Source: Fen-178 sp049516835
Lineage (GTDB): Bacteria; Acidobacteriota; Terriglobia; Bryobacterales; Bryobacteraceae
Reading direction: 5' to 3'
Length of the DNA: 35,828 nt
Assembly: GCA_049516835.1 (NCBI GenBank)
Contig: JBEKSR010000039.1
Coordinates: 1 to 35,828, forward strand
The notes beneath the pieces were generated by a model that was not told the DNA's origin, did not search any database, and saw nothing but the letters and a program-made list of their open reading frames with translations. This document shows, piece after piece, positions 14,857 to 22,512 of the stretch; the first letter of the stretch is position 1, and every line of letters begins with the position of its first letter. Position numbers and translations under genes: made by a program.

Positions 14857-15846
14857 TCAGAATGCCCGGCTGGGCCGGTATCCCGGGCGCGAATGCACGC
14901 GGTATTTCTTCCCCGGGTCGCTCACGATTTCTACCGTGATCTTGCGGAAACCCTCGTTCGGGTTGGCCTGCGGGTAGTAGGTGATGGTGTAGGAGTTGCT
15001 CATGTCCTCGCGGATGTCCTCGAATGCCTCCACCTGCTTCTGCCATGTCTTCGCCCAGTAGGACTTGCCCCCGGTGCGCTGCGCCATGCGGCGGAAAACG
15101 CCGCTCGAGATGGGGTCCTTGTTCACCTCGCTGGTGGAAATGACGTAAATCGGAATGCCTTCGTCTTCGGCCACCGCGCGCACGTCGTCGGGGGCCACCA
15201 TGCTGGCGTTGTCGGGCCCGTTGGAAAACACGATGATCACCTTGCGGCCGGGAATCTTGGCGGCGTCGCGAAGCGTCAGCAGCAGGCAATTGTACAACGC
15301 TGTGTCGTCGCCGGCCACCGCGTTGCGCAGGCCGCCAATCGCTTCGCCGTGATCCCGGGTGAGACTGGCCGCGCGCGACAGGTTGCGGCTGAACGTGTAG
15401 ACCGCGATCGAATCGGCGCGGTCCAGCCCGCGCACGAAATCCGCAATGGCGTCCTCGGCGTACACGAAGCTGCGGTACATGAAGTTGCTCGTGTCGAACA
15501 GCACGAAAACATTCGAGCCGACGAAAGCGTCTGGGCGGTCCAGACCCGGCAGGGCGTCTTTCTTGGCTTCCAGCAGCGGGCGCGTGGCCCCGTTGTCGGC
15601 CACCGCCACGGGGGCCTTGGCGCCTTCCCCGAAAGTCGAGACCCTCTGCAGGATGCCGTCTTCGTAAATGCGGAAATCGCTTGGTTTGAGGCCGTTGATG
15701 TAGTGGTTCTTACTGTCCGTCACCTGGAAGCTGAGCACCACCATGTCGACCTTCACCCGAAAAACCGGCCGTTGGCCTGTCTCCTGGCCGCGCAGCAGCA
15801 GCCCGCCCGCTGCCATCCCCATGAATCCTCGCCGCGAAATCGTCAT
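14857..15846 (-). CDS. VWFA-related acidobacterial protein (TIGR03436-like), exported
   Basis: A 329-residue protein with a twin-arginine-like signal (SRRGFMGMAAGGLLL). Residues 30-75 hold the conserved RVKVDMVVLSFQVTDSKNHY and GLKPSDFRIYEDG, which precede the VWA domain in this acidobacterial family. The VWA core is FVLFDTSNFMYRSFVYAED and GRKVIIVFSNGPDN. The MIDAS motif DxSxS reads DTSNF and the usual SDG loop reads SNG, so classic metal-dependent ligand binding may be weakened. It follows the 1109-residue gene after 16 nt on the same strand and is probably cotranscribed with it. Confidence 0.85.
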   Translation of the reverse strand: MTISRRGFMGMAAGGLLLRGQETGQRPVFRVKVDMVVLSFQVTDSKNHYINGLKPSDFRIYEDGILQRVSTFGEGAKAPVAVADNGATRPLLEAKKDALPGLDRPDAFVGSNVFVLFDTSNFMYRSFVYAEDAIADFVRGLDRADSIAVYTFSRNLSRAASLTRDHGEAIGGLRNAVAGDDTALYNCLLLTLRDAAKIPGRKVIIVFSNGPDNASMVAPDDVRAVAEDEGIPIYVISTSEVNKDPISSGVFRRMAQRTGGKSYWAKTWQKQVEAFEDIREDMSNSYTITYYPQANPNEGFRKITVEIVSDPGKKYRVHSRPGYRPSRAF

Positions 15847-15862
15847 GATGGTCTATCCCGTT

Positions 15863-18800
15863 TCAGAATTCTTCGATTCCCGGTTTCTCGCCGGCCGTGG
15901 CCGCGCGCGCCCGCGCCCGCACATCCTCACCCACCAGGTGCAGCGACTTCAGCACGGCGGGCCAATCTTCCAGGTGCGAGGCGAAGATGCGCTCGACCAG
16001 TTTCTGGGTCCACTCCGGAATGCGCAGGTTGAGCTGCGCCGGCGGGACGCTCAGCTCGTCCGCCAAAGCCACCCAGTATAAGGTGTTCGATTCCCAACTT
16101 TCCGCCAGAATGCGGCTCGAATACCCCATCAAAGTGGGGAAGGTGCGAAGGTTGAGCAGCTCCGGCTCGTAGGAATTGGCGAGTGTGGGCTTGGGCGTGC
16201 CGAAGGCGCGGGATATGGCCGCGTAGTTCACTTCCTTGGGCCATGCCTGGGCGAGATGGCGCAGTTCCTCGAGGATGCAGGAGCTATCGGCGAAGCCCTG
16301 GCGCGAGGCCATCTCGCGCGCCAGCCAGAACAGCTCCGAGGGCGTCACACGTTCCACGGCTTCCTTCACCGCGCCCCGCTCAATCAAGCCCCCCAACTCG
16401 TGAATGCGGGCGGGCGAGGCCAGCAGCGACAACGAATCCAGCACCTGTGCGCGCAGCTCCGCGTCGAAAGCCGATTCCGCCAGCAGCTCGCGGCCATAGC
16501 GCAGGTGCAGCCCCACCCAGTGGACTTGTGCGGGTGTGACGTTCCACCAGCGCGGGATCTTGGCGTCCAGGATCATTTGCGGCGCCAGGTCACCCCAGAT
16601 GAGCGCCTGGGTATGCTCGGGAATCAGGAAGTTCTGCTCGGCTTCGGCCAGCGCGTAGGGCAGAGTCGAAAGCGAACCGACCAGCCGGCCGCCGCCGTTC
16701 GAAGGCCAGCCCGTGCCGAACAGTTCCGTGGGTCGCCATGTGTGGCTCGAGCCCTGGGCCCCGACGAAATCGTGGCTGCGCACAAAGACCGGATTGGTGT
16801 ACAGGATCTGCGCTCCCGGTGGCGCGTAGGGCGCGTAGTTGAAGGCCAGCAGCGTATCGCGCAGCAGCGGCGCCATCAGCCCGCGCGCGTCTTTGAGTTT
16901 TTCCGCATCCCCCGCTGCCTTTTCGATGGCGGCGCGCAGGTTGAGCTTGCGTTCGGCTTCGATGTGCTTCTCGGTCCAATACCCGAAGCCCATGGCGTTC
17001 TTCTCCGCGCCGGTCAGGAAAGCGCGCGGAAGCTGAATCTCGCCGATCCCGCTGGCCAGCCTGTTTACCAGCGCCGTGTTGAGCTTCTCGCCATGGGAGA
17101 TGCTCTCCATGTGGTCGGCGAGCTGGAACATGGTGTCCAGCGAGACGATGCGCTGCGCTTCCAGGATGCGGACGATCTCCTGCGCCATTTGCTCGCGCGC
17201 GTCCGTGTCGCCGGCTTCCGGCGCGCCGGTCAGCAGGTCTACCAGCCGCTCGTGGGGATTGGACGGCCGGGCGGGCGCTGCCGGCCCGGAGGCCGCCCCG
17301 GCCAGGAGCAGCTTCACTCCGCTGCGGCCGGCGTCGAAGAGCTCCCGGTCATTGCGGATCTGGAGGAAAGAGCCGGCGATACCGGAAAGCACCGGGTCGG
17401 CCTGGCTTTCCGGAATAGTTTGCTGCCGGACCAGGATCTGCCACAGGCCGGCCAGCGCCTGAAACGTGCCTGCCACGTCCGAAAAGAACAACGGGTCCTT
17501 CAGGCGATTGATGCTCTCAATCGCATCCATATACTGGTTGACGGATTTGTCGCTGATGCTGCGCGATTCGCTGAAGATGGCAAACTGGCTGCCGTAATCG
17601 TGGTAGGCCCGCGCCAGGCGGTCCACCGTGGCCGCCTCCAGAGGCGTCGCGCGATTGCGGTCCACGTCCGTGATAGCCATGAAGATCTTGAGCGGCTCGT
17701 TTTCCACGGACTTGCGGCATAGCGCAAAAAGGGCCTCCAGAACGTCGTCCGGCTCTTTCCAGCCGGTGGCGGAACGCGTCAGTTTGCCGTCGTACTTGCC
17801 CTGCGGGTGACTCACGAAGAGGTTCTTCCAGACCTCCAGGCTGCCGGGAATGTGGGGCTTTCCGCCCGCGTCGAGCTGCAGCCGCGTGGTCAGCAGCATC
17901 ATGTCCGCATTCGAGCGGAACACCGGCCGCGCGGGCCCCGGACTGGTGATCCGGCCGCGCACCGCCGCATAGAAACGTTTCATCCGCGCGGGGTCGGTCA
18001 GATAGTCGCGCACGGGACCGTGGATGCGCGCCAGGGCGTCGTACAGGCTGGCCATCCAGCCGTCATCCTTGGCGATCAGCTTGTCGAAGAAACTGGCGCC
18101 CTGGTCCGGTGAGGTTCCCACCAACTCCGCCCACGCGCCTGCGGAGCGCTGACCGCCCGGAGTGACGGCCTTGCCGCCCCGCAGCTCGAACATGCCGCCG
18201 AAGAAATCCAGCACGTGCGAATAGGCCTTGAGACGCGCAAACGGAACCGCTTTTCGGAGGCTCTCGGCGGTCTCGCGGTCCAGCTTCGAAAGACCCAGAT
18301 AGAGCCGGCAGACCGACGGGTCGGAGATAAAGCTCTCGATAAAATCGGCCGGGGTCTTATCCTTCACACCGGTCATCCAGTACTCCCACCCGAAGAGCAC
18401 CGGCGCCTGGGCCGGGTGAAAATCGTAGGAGAAGGGGCGGTTGGTGCGCAGCGCCTGCTCCAGGTCGTTGAGCGGGAAGCCCGAGTCGGTCGTTAGGAAG
18501 GCGCGGGGGGCGTTGACCGTTTCCAGTACCACCTCCGAGCCACAGCCGCCGCGCATGCGGTAGCCTAGGATGCGAAGCAGGTCGGCCACGTTGGGCGAAT
18601 CGCAGCTTGCAACTTGGATGACCTTCCCTTCGCCCGCCAGCTTGTCCAGTTCGCGCGCCTGCGAAAGATAGCGGTGCACCAGCTTCAGGTACTCGGTCGG
18701 CTCGAGGGCCTCGTTGCTATGCGACGCCTGGTAGCCGTTGGTCACCACGTTGCGCGCCAGGGCGGAAAGCACTTCCTCCGCGCCGGCTTCCGGGGAAATC

Positions 18801-19192
18801 GCCGCCATGCGGGCGAACGGGCGCATGGGCCCGGGAATCGGGGCCGTGGGCCAATTCTCCGCGGCCGCCGGGGGCGCCGTCAAGCCCTTGCCGGCCAGCA
18901 GGTCGATAGCGGCCAGCCGCCGGGCGATGACTCCCGCGCGCGCCTTGTCGGGCGTATTACGGAGGACCTCCAACAGTCTGGCGTAGGCTTCGCGGCACGC
19001 TGGGTCGCCGTACCGTTCCAGGAACTCCGCGTAGCCGGTCAACGCGGAAACATCGTTGGGATTGTCCTGAGCCGCGCGGGCCAGCGCGGCACGCGCGCCC
19101 GCGCTGTCGCCGGAAGCCTCCGTCTGGGCTCCCACGCGAGCAGCCGGGAGGAAAGTCAGGACAGCTAATGCGAAAACCGGCAACCATTTCAT
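15863..19192 (-). CDS. Exported 1109-residue protein of unknown family
   Basis: Start ATG 19192 gives a clear signal peptide (MKWLPVFALAVLTFLPAARVGAQ), with GGAGGG 8 nt upstream. An in-frame ATG 20 codons upstream would bury the signal. The N-terminal 100 residues look like TPR-type helices (ARAALARAAQDNPNDVSALT). The rest is a mostly alpha-helical, Trp- and Tyr-containing sequence with no motif I can name. Notable stretches are FLTTDSGFPLNDLEQALRTN, FGWEYWMTGV and WNVTPAQVHWVGLHLRYGRE. No catalytic motif, membrane segment or Cys cluster is seen. It is transcribed ahead of the VWA gene, and such co-occurrence suggests joint action at the envelope (inference). Confidence 0.75.
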   Translation of the reverse strand: MKWLPVFALAVLTFLPAARVGAQTEASGDSAGARAALARAAQDNPNDVSALTGYAEFLERYGDPACREAYARLLEVLRNTPDKARAGVIARRLAAIDLLAGKGLTAPPAAAENWPTAPIPGPMRPFARMAAISPEAGAEEVLSALARNVVTNGYQASHSNEALEPTEYLKLVHRYLSQARELDKLAGEGKVIQVASCDSPNVADLLRILGYRMRGGCGSEVVLETVNAPRAFLTTDSGFPLNDLEQALRTNRPFSYDFHPAQAPVLFGWEYWMTGVKDKTPADFIESFISDPSVCRLYLGLSKLDRETAESLRKAVPFARLKAYSHVLDFFGGMFELRGGKAVTPGGQRSAGAWAELVGTSPDQGASFFDKLIAKDDGWMASLYDALARIHGPVRDYLTDPARMKRFYAAVRGRITSPGPARPVFRSNADMMLLTTRLQLDAGGKPHIPGSLEVWKNLFVSHPQGKYDGKLTRSATGWKEPDDVLEALFALCRKSVENEPLKIFMAITDVDRNRATPLEAATVDRLARAYHDYGSQFAIFSESRSISDKSVNQYMDAIESINRLKDPLFFSDVAGTFQALAGLWQILVRQQTIPESQADPVLSGIAGSFLQIRNDRELFDAGRSGVKLLLAGAASGPAAPARPSNPHERLVDLLTGAPEAGDTDAREQMAQEIVRILEAQRIVSLDTMFQLADHMESISHGEKLNTALVNRLASGIGEIQLPRAFLTGAEKNAMGFGYWTEKHIEAERKLNLRAAIEKAAGDAEKLKDARGLMAPLLRDTLLAFNYAPYAPPGAQILYTNPVFVRSHDFVGAQGSSHTWRPTELFGTGWPSNGGGRLVGSLSTLPYALAEAEQNFLIPEHTQALIWGDLAPQMILDAKIPRWWNVTPAQVHWVGLHLRYGRELLAESAFDAELRAQVLDSLSLLASPARIHELGGLIERGAVKEAVERVTPSELFWLAREMASRQGFADSSCILEELRHLAQAWPKEVNYAAISRAFGTPKPTLANSYEPELLNLRTFPTLMGYSSRILAESWESNTLYWVALADELSVPPAQLNLRIPEWTQKLVERIFASHLEDWPAVLKSLHLVGEDVRARARAATAGEKPGIEEF

Positions 19193-19204
19193 ACAGCCCT
19201 CCGC

Positions 19205-19249
19205 CTCTGGTGAATCAATGTACCACGTTCTGGCGTGCTCTGGTGATTC
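19205..19249 (-). promoter_or_regulatory. Promoter region of the 1109-residue gene with spaced direct repeats
   Basis: Two 12-bp direct repeats, CTCTGGTGAATC (19205-19216) and CTCTGGTGATTC (19238-19249), start 33 bp apart, about three helical turns. Between them on the minus strand is TGGTACATT, an extended -10-like element (TACATT at 19222-19217). Repeats spaced by whole turns around a -10 suggest binding of an activator or repressor on one DNA face. Confidence 0.35.
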
Positions 19250-19331
19250 CAAATCGAACGAAAGAGGGAACTCATCAAGGCGGATGTAAGAACGCCGGCT
19301 GCGGATTCAAGAAACTAGGCGGCCCTAAGAT

Positions 19332-19434
19332 GTGAAATGCATCCGGAGCGCGGCCACGCTGCTGGCCGCGATCGCCGCGCTCAAACTGCTCCTGCACCTG
19401 TATGCCGCCCGCCATTACGGCTACTTCGGTCTGG
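19332..19434 (+). pseudogene. N-terminal remnant of a GT39-like membrane glycosyltransferase
   Basis: From GTG 19332 the frame gives a hydrophobic helix (AATLLAAIAALKLLLHLYAA) followed by RHYGYF. This is the start typical of ArnT/GT39 glycosyltransferases, in which R-H-Y-G-Y-F is followed by a DELYY motif in a periplasmic loop. Here the similarity ends abruptly at 19434, exactly where a family-2 repeat begins, and the frame degenerates into Arg-rich sequence. About 35 residues of an enzyme of normally about 500 remain, so the gene is non-functional. The family call rests on one short motif. Confidence 0.45.
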
Positions 19435-19467
19435 GCGTAGCGCCGGCGGTCGCCTTGTGCCGCCGGA
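19435..19467. repeat. Family-2 palindromic repeat, single arm at the break of a gene remnant
   Basis: GCGTAGCGCCGGCGGTC followed by TGCCGCCGG, the same unit seen in inverted pairs at 21385-21467 and 26101-26178. Only one arm is present. It marks the point where the GT39-like frame is lost. Confidence 0.7.
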
Positions 19468-19779
19468 GGATTTTGGAGCGCGCTGCTGGGCCGTGCCGGC
19501 CCCCGTTATTGACCCACGTTTGTAAACGGGGTGGGCGTCCGCCGAGCGCCTTCAGGCTTCTCCCTTGCGGCCAGGCCGCCAGGAGCTTGCACACCAGCGC
19601 GTAATGATCGAGTCGGACTCCCTATTTTGATGATGTTGGATCAAAATAGGCGGACCGGCGTCGGCATCGCAAACGCGCTCCTGAAGGGTATTATCTCAGG
19701 CCCGCCCCCGAAATGGAAGCCGGATCTGCCTCCATTGCGAATTCGCCGGCCTTTTCCCCACCCGGTCCCCTCCCGGCGC
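19468..19779. other. Gene-free debris region with a perfect stem-loop
   Basis: No convincing coding sequence is seen. Frames here are Arg/Pro/Gly-rich and match nothing recognised. The stretch contains a small dyad CGTTT/AAACG near 19514-19525 and a perfect 11-bp-arm stem-loop at 19621-19650. With the truncated GT39 remnant and repeat arm on its left, it looks like a site of past insertion and deletion. Confidence 0.5.
19621..19650. repeat. Perfect 11-bp inverted repeat (stem-loop)
   Basis: CCTATTTTGAT and ATCAAAATAGG are exact reverse complements with an 8-nt loop. AT-rich arms of this length are unexpected in GC-rich debris. It could be an operator left from a lost gene, an end structure of a former mobile element, or a terminator for rightward or leftward transcription. 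No copy was noticed elsewhere in the window. Confidence 0.6.
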
Positions 19780-19808
19780 TTGAATTTCGGACTGAATGGA
19801 CATAGCAT
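19780..19808 (+). promoter_or_regulatory. Sigma-70-like promoter for the IPT/TIG gene
   Basis: TTGAAT (19780-19785) and TAGCAT (19803-19808) are separated by exactly 17 bp, each matching the consensus at 4 of 6 positions. The predicted start near 19815 leaves a leader of about 19 nt before the ATG at 19834. Confidence 0.4.
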
Positions 19809-19833
19809 TGATTTCAGAGGACCGGATATTTAG

Positions 19834-20178
19834 ATGAAACTGTCTTTTGTAGTTTCGCTACTCGTGGCCGCCAGCTTCGCAGCCTACGCCCAACAGGCGA
19901 TGCCTCGGATGATCTCTGTCGATCCCCCCAACGGGAAGAAGGGGGATGTGATCGCCGTCACGGGTGAGAACCTGCAGAAGGATCTGGTTGCCAAGATGTA
20001 CGTCACCGACCAAAAGAACGATATCCAGGTTGAAGTCACCGAACAGACGGACACCTCGATTAAGTTTAAGATCCCGGCCAAGGCCACAGCCGGGCGTTGG
20101 GCGCTCATGATCCTGACTACCGGCAAGGACGCGAAGTACATCGAGCAGCCTGTCAAACTGACCATCGACCCGGATTGA
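19834..20178 (+). CDS. Small exported protein with one IPT/TIG immunoglobulin-like domain
   Basis: A 114-residue protein with a signal peptide (MKLSFVVSLLVAASFAAYAQ). The mature 94 residues form a single IPT/TIG fold: PRMISVDPPNGKKGDVIAVT, then GENLQ, KMYVTDQKNDIQVEV, SIKFKIPAKATAGRWALMI, and a final strand. Such domains bind proteins or sugars and occur singly or as parts of surface proteins. No enzyme motif is present. It converges on the TPR gene, with 24 bp between stops. Confidence 0.8.
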   Translation: MKLSFVVSLLVAASFAAYAQQAMPRMISVDPPNGKKGDVIAVTGENLQKDLVAKMYVTDQKNDIQVEVTEQTDTSIKFKIPAKATAGRWALMILTTGKDAKYIEQPVKLTIDPD

Positions 20179-20202
20179 TCCGGGCATTCCGGCGCCCCGC
20201 CG

Positions 20203-21369
20203 CTACATCCGGCGGTACGGCGTCGAGAGGTACTTCCTGCACTCCTGGGCGGCTTCCGCCTGGGGGGCGTACGCAATGGCTTTCCTGTATGCTTCCAGAG
20301 CCTCCGCGCGGCGGTGCGTCATGTCGTAGATCTGCCCGATTCGCAGATACGCGGACACGCCGGTGTTGAGATCCACCTCTTCGGACGCGGCGGCCACTTT
20401 CTTCATGTTCTCCAATGCGTGGTCCAGGTCGTTGTACCAGAACTCGATGGTGCCCTCCTGGAAGTAGATCTTCTCCCACGGCACGCGGTCGTAGCCGGGG
20501 GCATGCCGGGTCTTCAACCGGGCCACTTCTTCGGCCGCCTCCAGCGCGTGAGTTTTATCGCCCGCCATGCTGTACATCTGCGACAGCTCCAGCCGCAACA
20601 GGAAATTCCGCGGAAACTTCCCGATAAGATCTCCGACCAGCGGGATTGCCTGGCGCGGCTGGTTTTCCCTCCGGTACAGCGCGCCCAGAAAGATCTCGGC
20701 CTCGACGCGGTCGAGCTGGCCGTTCCGGGCCACGTCCTGGATGGTGCGAATGCCTTTCTCCCGATCGCCGTGGATGCCCACCAGGAACCCCAGCATCCGC
20801 CACCCCCATGGCAGGCTGCCCACGATGTAGTCATGTAGCCCCTGCACCAGCCGCGCGTCCACGTTGCCGGGCTCCAGCTCCGTGATGCGGTTGTGCAGGC
20901 GCCGCGCGGCGGTGGCGTCCCGGAGCGAATCGTGCCACGCCTTTTTCACCACCCAGTAATAATCCGAGCGCAACCCGTAGGAGATACCTAGCGCATACAG
21001 GGCGCCGGTGTCGTTGGGGTTTCTCTTGAGGCGCGCCTCCGAAAGCCCCATGGCTTTCCCGATCTCATCCAGGAACCGCTTCTCCGTCTCCGGCGCCGGG
21101 TTCATCTTGGGCCGCCGCAGAAAGGAATTGGTGCCCGACACCAGCTCGCTTTCGAGTGCGCCGTCGCGGTACATTTCGCGAAACACGATGGTTTGCGCCA
21201 GATGGTTATGCAGGTCGGGCGAACTGGGATTCTGCGCGATGGCTTTCTCGAAATCCGCGATGGCTTGGTCGTACTCCAGGTTGTAGAAATGGTCGAACCC
21301 CGACGCGGCCAGGGACTCCTGCGCCGAAAGCTGCGGCGCCAGCGCCATCAGGGCCAGCAGGAGTCTCAC
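20203..21369 (-). CDS. Exported TPR-repeat protein
   Basis: A 388-residue protein starting at GTG 21369 with a short signal peptide (MRLLLALMALAPQLSAQ). TPR-like pairs run through it: ASGFDHFYNLEYDQAIADFE near the N-terminus, GALYALGISYGLRSDYYWVV in the middle, LRLELSQMYSMAGDKTHALE, and AYLRIGQIYDMTHRRAEALE at the C-terminus. The middle (residues 150-260) includes a conserved-looking GLHDYIVGSLPWGWRMLGF segment that may be a non-TPR insert. The function is unknown, with scaffold use likely. A TAGGAT lies only 6-7 nt before the GTG and no Shine-Dalgarno is evident. A family-2 repeat pair separates it from queG. Confidence 0.78.
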   Translation of the reverse strand: MRLLLALMALAPQLSAQESLAASGFDHFYNLEYDQAIADFEKAIAQNPSSPDLHNHLAQTIVFREMYRDGALESELVSGTNSFLRRPKMNPAPETEKRFLDEIGKAMGLSEARLKRNPNDTGALYALGISYGLRSDYYWVVKKAWHDSLRDATAARRLHNRITELEPGNVDARLVQGLHDYIVGSLPWGWRMLGFLVGIHGDREKGIRTIQDVARNGQLDRVEAEIFLGALYRRENQPRQAIPLVGDLIGKFPRNFLLRLELSQMYSMAGDKTHALEAAEEVARLKTRHAPGYDRVPWEKIYFQEGTIEFWYNDLDHALENMKKVAAASEEVDLNTGVSAYLRIGQIYDMTHRRAEALEAYRKAIAYAPQAEAAQECRKYLSTPYRRM

Positions 21370-21384
21370 GCTTTTATCCTAACC

Positions 21385-21467
21385 CGTAGCGCCGGCGATC
21401 TTGTCGCCGGTGTTGTTCCCAGTCCGGCCAACCCCACCGGCGGCAAACTGCGGCCGCCGGCGCTACG
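21385..21467. repeat. Family-2 palindromic repeat pair; right end overlaps the queG stop
   Basis: CGTAGCGCCGGCG...CGCCGGTG on the left and CACCGGCGG...GCCGGCGCTACG on the right form a head-to-head pair with internal hairpins. Read on the minus strand, the element begins CGTAGCGCC, and this TAG is the stop codon of queG (21465-21463). A related pair lies at 26101-26178 and a single arm at 19435. Confidence 0.8.
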
Positions 21468-22512
21468 TGGGGCCTAGTTGCTTCAGCCCCCAGCGCGCAT
21501 GTTCCGCCACCACCGGGTCCTCGGAGGCGGCCAGTTTCTCCAGCGGCGCGCGGAACTTCTCCAACCTCCGGTTGCCCATGGCCACTGCCACGTTCCGCAA
21601 GAACCCCTCGTACCTGGCGCGCGTGACGGGCGTGCCGCGGTACATCGAGCGGAACTCGTCCTCGGTTACGGCGGCGAGTTCTTCGAGCGCCGGCGCGAAC
21701 TCCCGCGGTTGAAAGGCCTGGTCGCCGGTCACCGGAGCGCGCCGGTTCCACGGGCATACGTCCTGGCAGATGTCGCACCCGAAAACGTGCCCGCCCGCCG
21801 CAGCCCGGTGCTCCACCGCCATGCCGCCGCGCAGTTCGATGGTAAGGTACGAAATGCACCGCCGGGAATCCACCATAAACCCCGCGCCGGCCGGCACAAT
21901 GGCCCCGATGGGGCAGGCGTCGATGCAGCGCCGGCAAGTCCCGCACCGGCCGGGTGGCGGCGCATCCGCGTCAATCACCAGCGAGACTAGCAGCTCTCCC
22001 AGGAAGAACCACGAGCCGCCCGCCTGATTGATCAGGCAAGTGTTCTTACCGATCCACCCCAGCCCCGCCATGCGCGCATAAGAGCGTTCCAGCAGCGGCG
22101 CCGTATCCACCGAGATCTTCGATTCGAATTCCGCGCCCGCGCGTTTCCGCAGCATGGCGTCGAGCCGCTCCAGGCCGCGCCGCACCACGCCATGGTAATC
22201 CTCGCCCCAGGCGTAACGCGAGATCCATGCCCGCTCGCCGGCGTCGAACTGCGTCGAGTAAGGCCACGGCGTGTTATAGAGCTTGCCCACGCAAACCACC
22301 GACCGCGCCGAGGCCAGCAGGTTGCGCGGATCGTCGCGCGCCGCCGCGCCGTGGCCGGTCAGGTACCGCATCTCGCCCGCGAAACCCGAGGCCACCCACT
22401 CGTGATACCAGGCGCGCTCCGGGGTGCCCTCTGGGCCCGGCCGTGCCGCCGCCACGCCGGCCAGCTCGAAACCGCATTCGCGCGCCAGCTCCCGGATGGT
22501 TTCGGCCGTCAA
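21463..22512 (-). CDS. queG: Epoxyqueuosine reductase QueG
   Basis: A 349-residue cobalamin-dependent iron-sulfur enzyme catalysing the last step of tRNA queuosine synthesis, reduction of epoxyqueuosine to queuosine. Seen: conserved YAWGEDYH (100-107), VDTAPLLER with the probable catalytic Asp136, GLGWIGKNTCLI (151-161), first 4Fe-4S cluster C190-xx-C193-xx-C196-xxx-C200-P, second cluster from C219, C246, C249 and C253-P, and a C-terminal HEAT-like segment. The ATG overlaps the stop of the upstream MutS-like gene (ATGA), so the two are translationally coupled. The stop codon is supplied by a family-2 repeat, and the final GPT is repeat-adjacent. A recurrent 21-nt motif encodes the RPGPEGTP loop near residue 25. 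Confidence 0.95.
   Translation of the reverse strand: MTAETIRELARECGFELAGVAAARPGPEGTPERAWYHEWVASGFAGEMRYLTGHGAAARDDPRNLLASARSVVCVGKLYNTPWPYSTQFDAGERAWISRYAWGEDYHGVVRRGLERLDAMLRKRAGAEFESKISVDTAPLLERSYARMAGLGWIGKNTCLINQAGGSWFFLGELLVSLVIDADAPPPGRCGTCRRCIDACPIGAIVPAGAGFMVDSRRCISYLTIELRGGMAVEHRAAAGGHVFGCDICQDVCPWNRRAPVTGDQAFQPREFAPALEELAAVTEDEFRSMYRGTPVTRARYEGFLRNVAVAMGNRRLEKFRAPLEKLAASEDPVVAEHARWGLKQLGPT
22421..22442. repeat. Intragenic GC-rich 21-nt motif, copy 1 (in queG)
   Basis: GGGGTGCCCTCTGGGCCCGG, two mismatches from the copy at 22801. In queG it encodes residues of the Pro/Gly-rich RPGPEGTP loop. Confidence 0.6.

Noticed and set aside
16256..17722. 488-codon plus-strand open frame
   Set aside because: Antisense to the 1109-residue exported protein; lacks start signals and domains.
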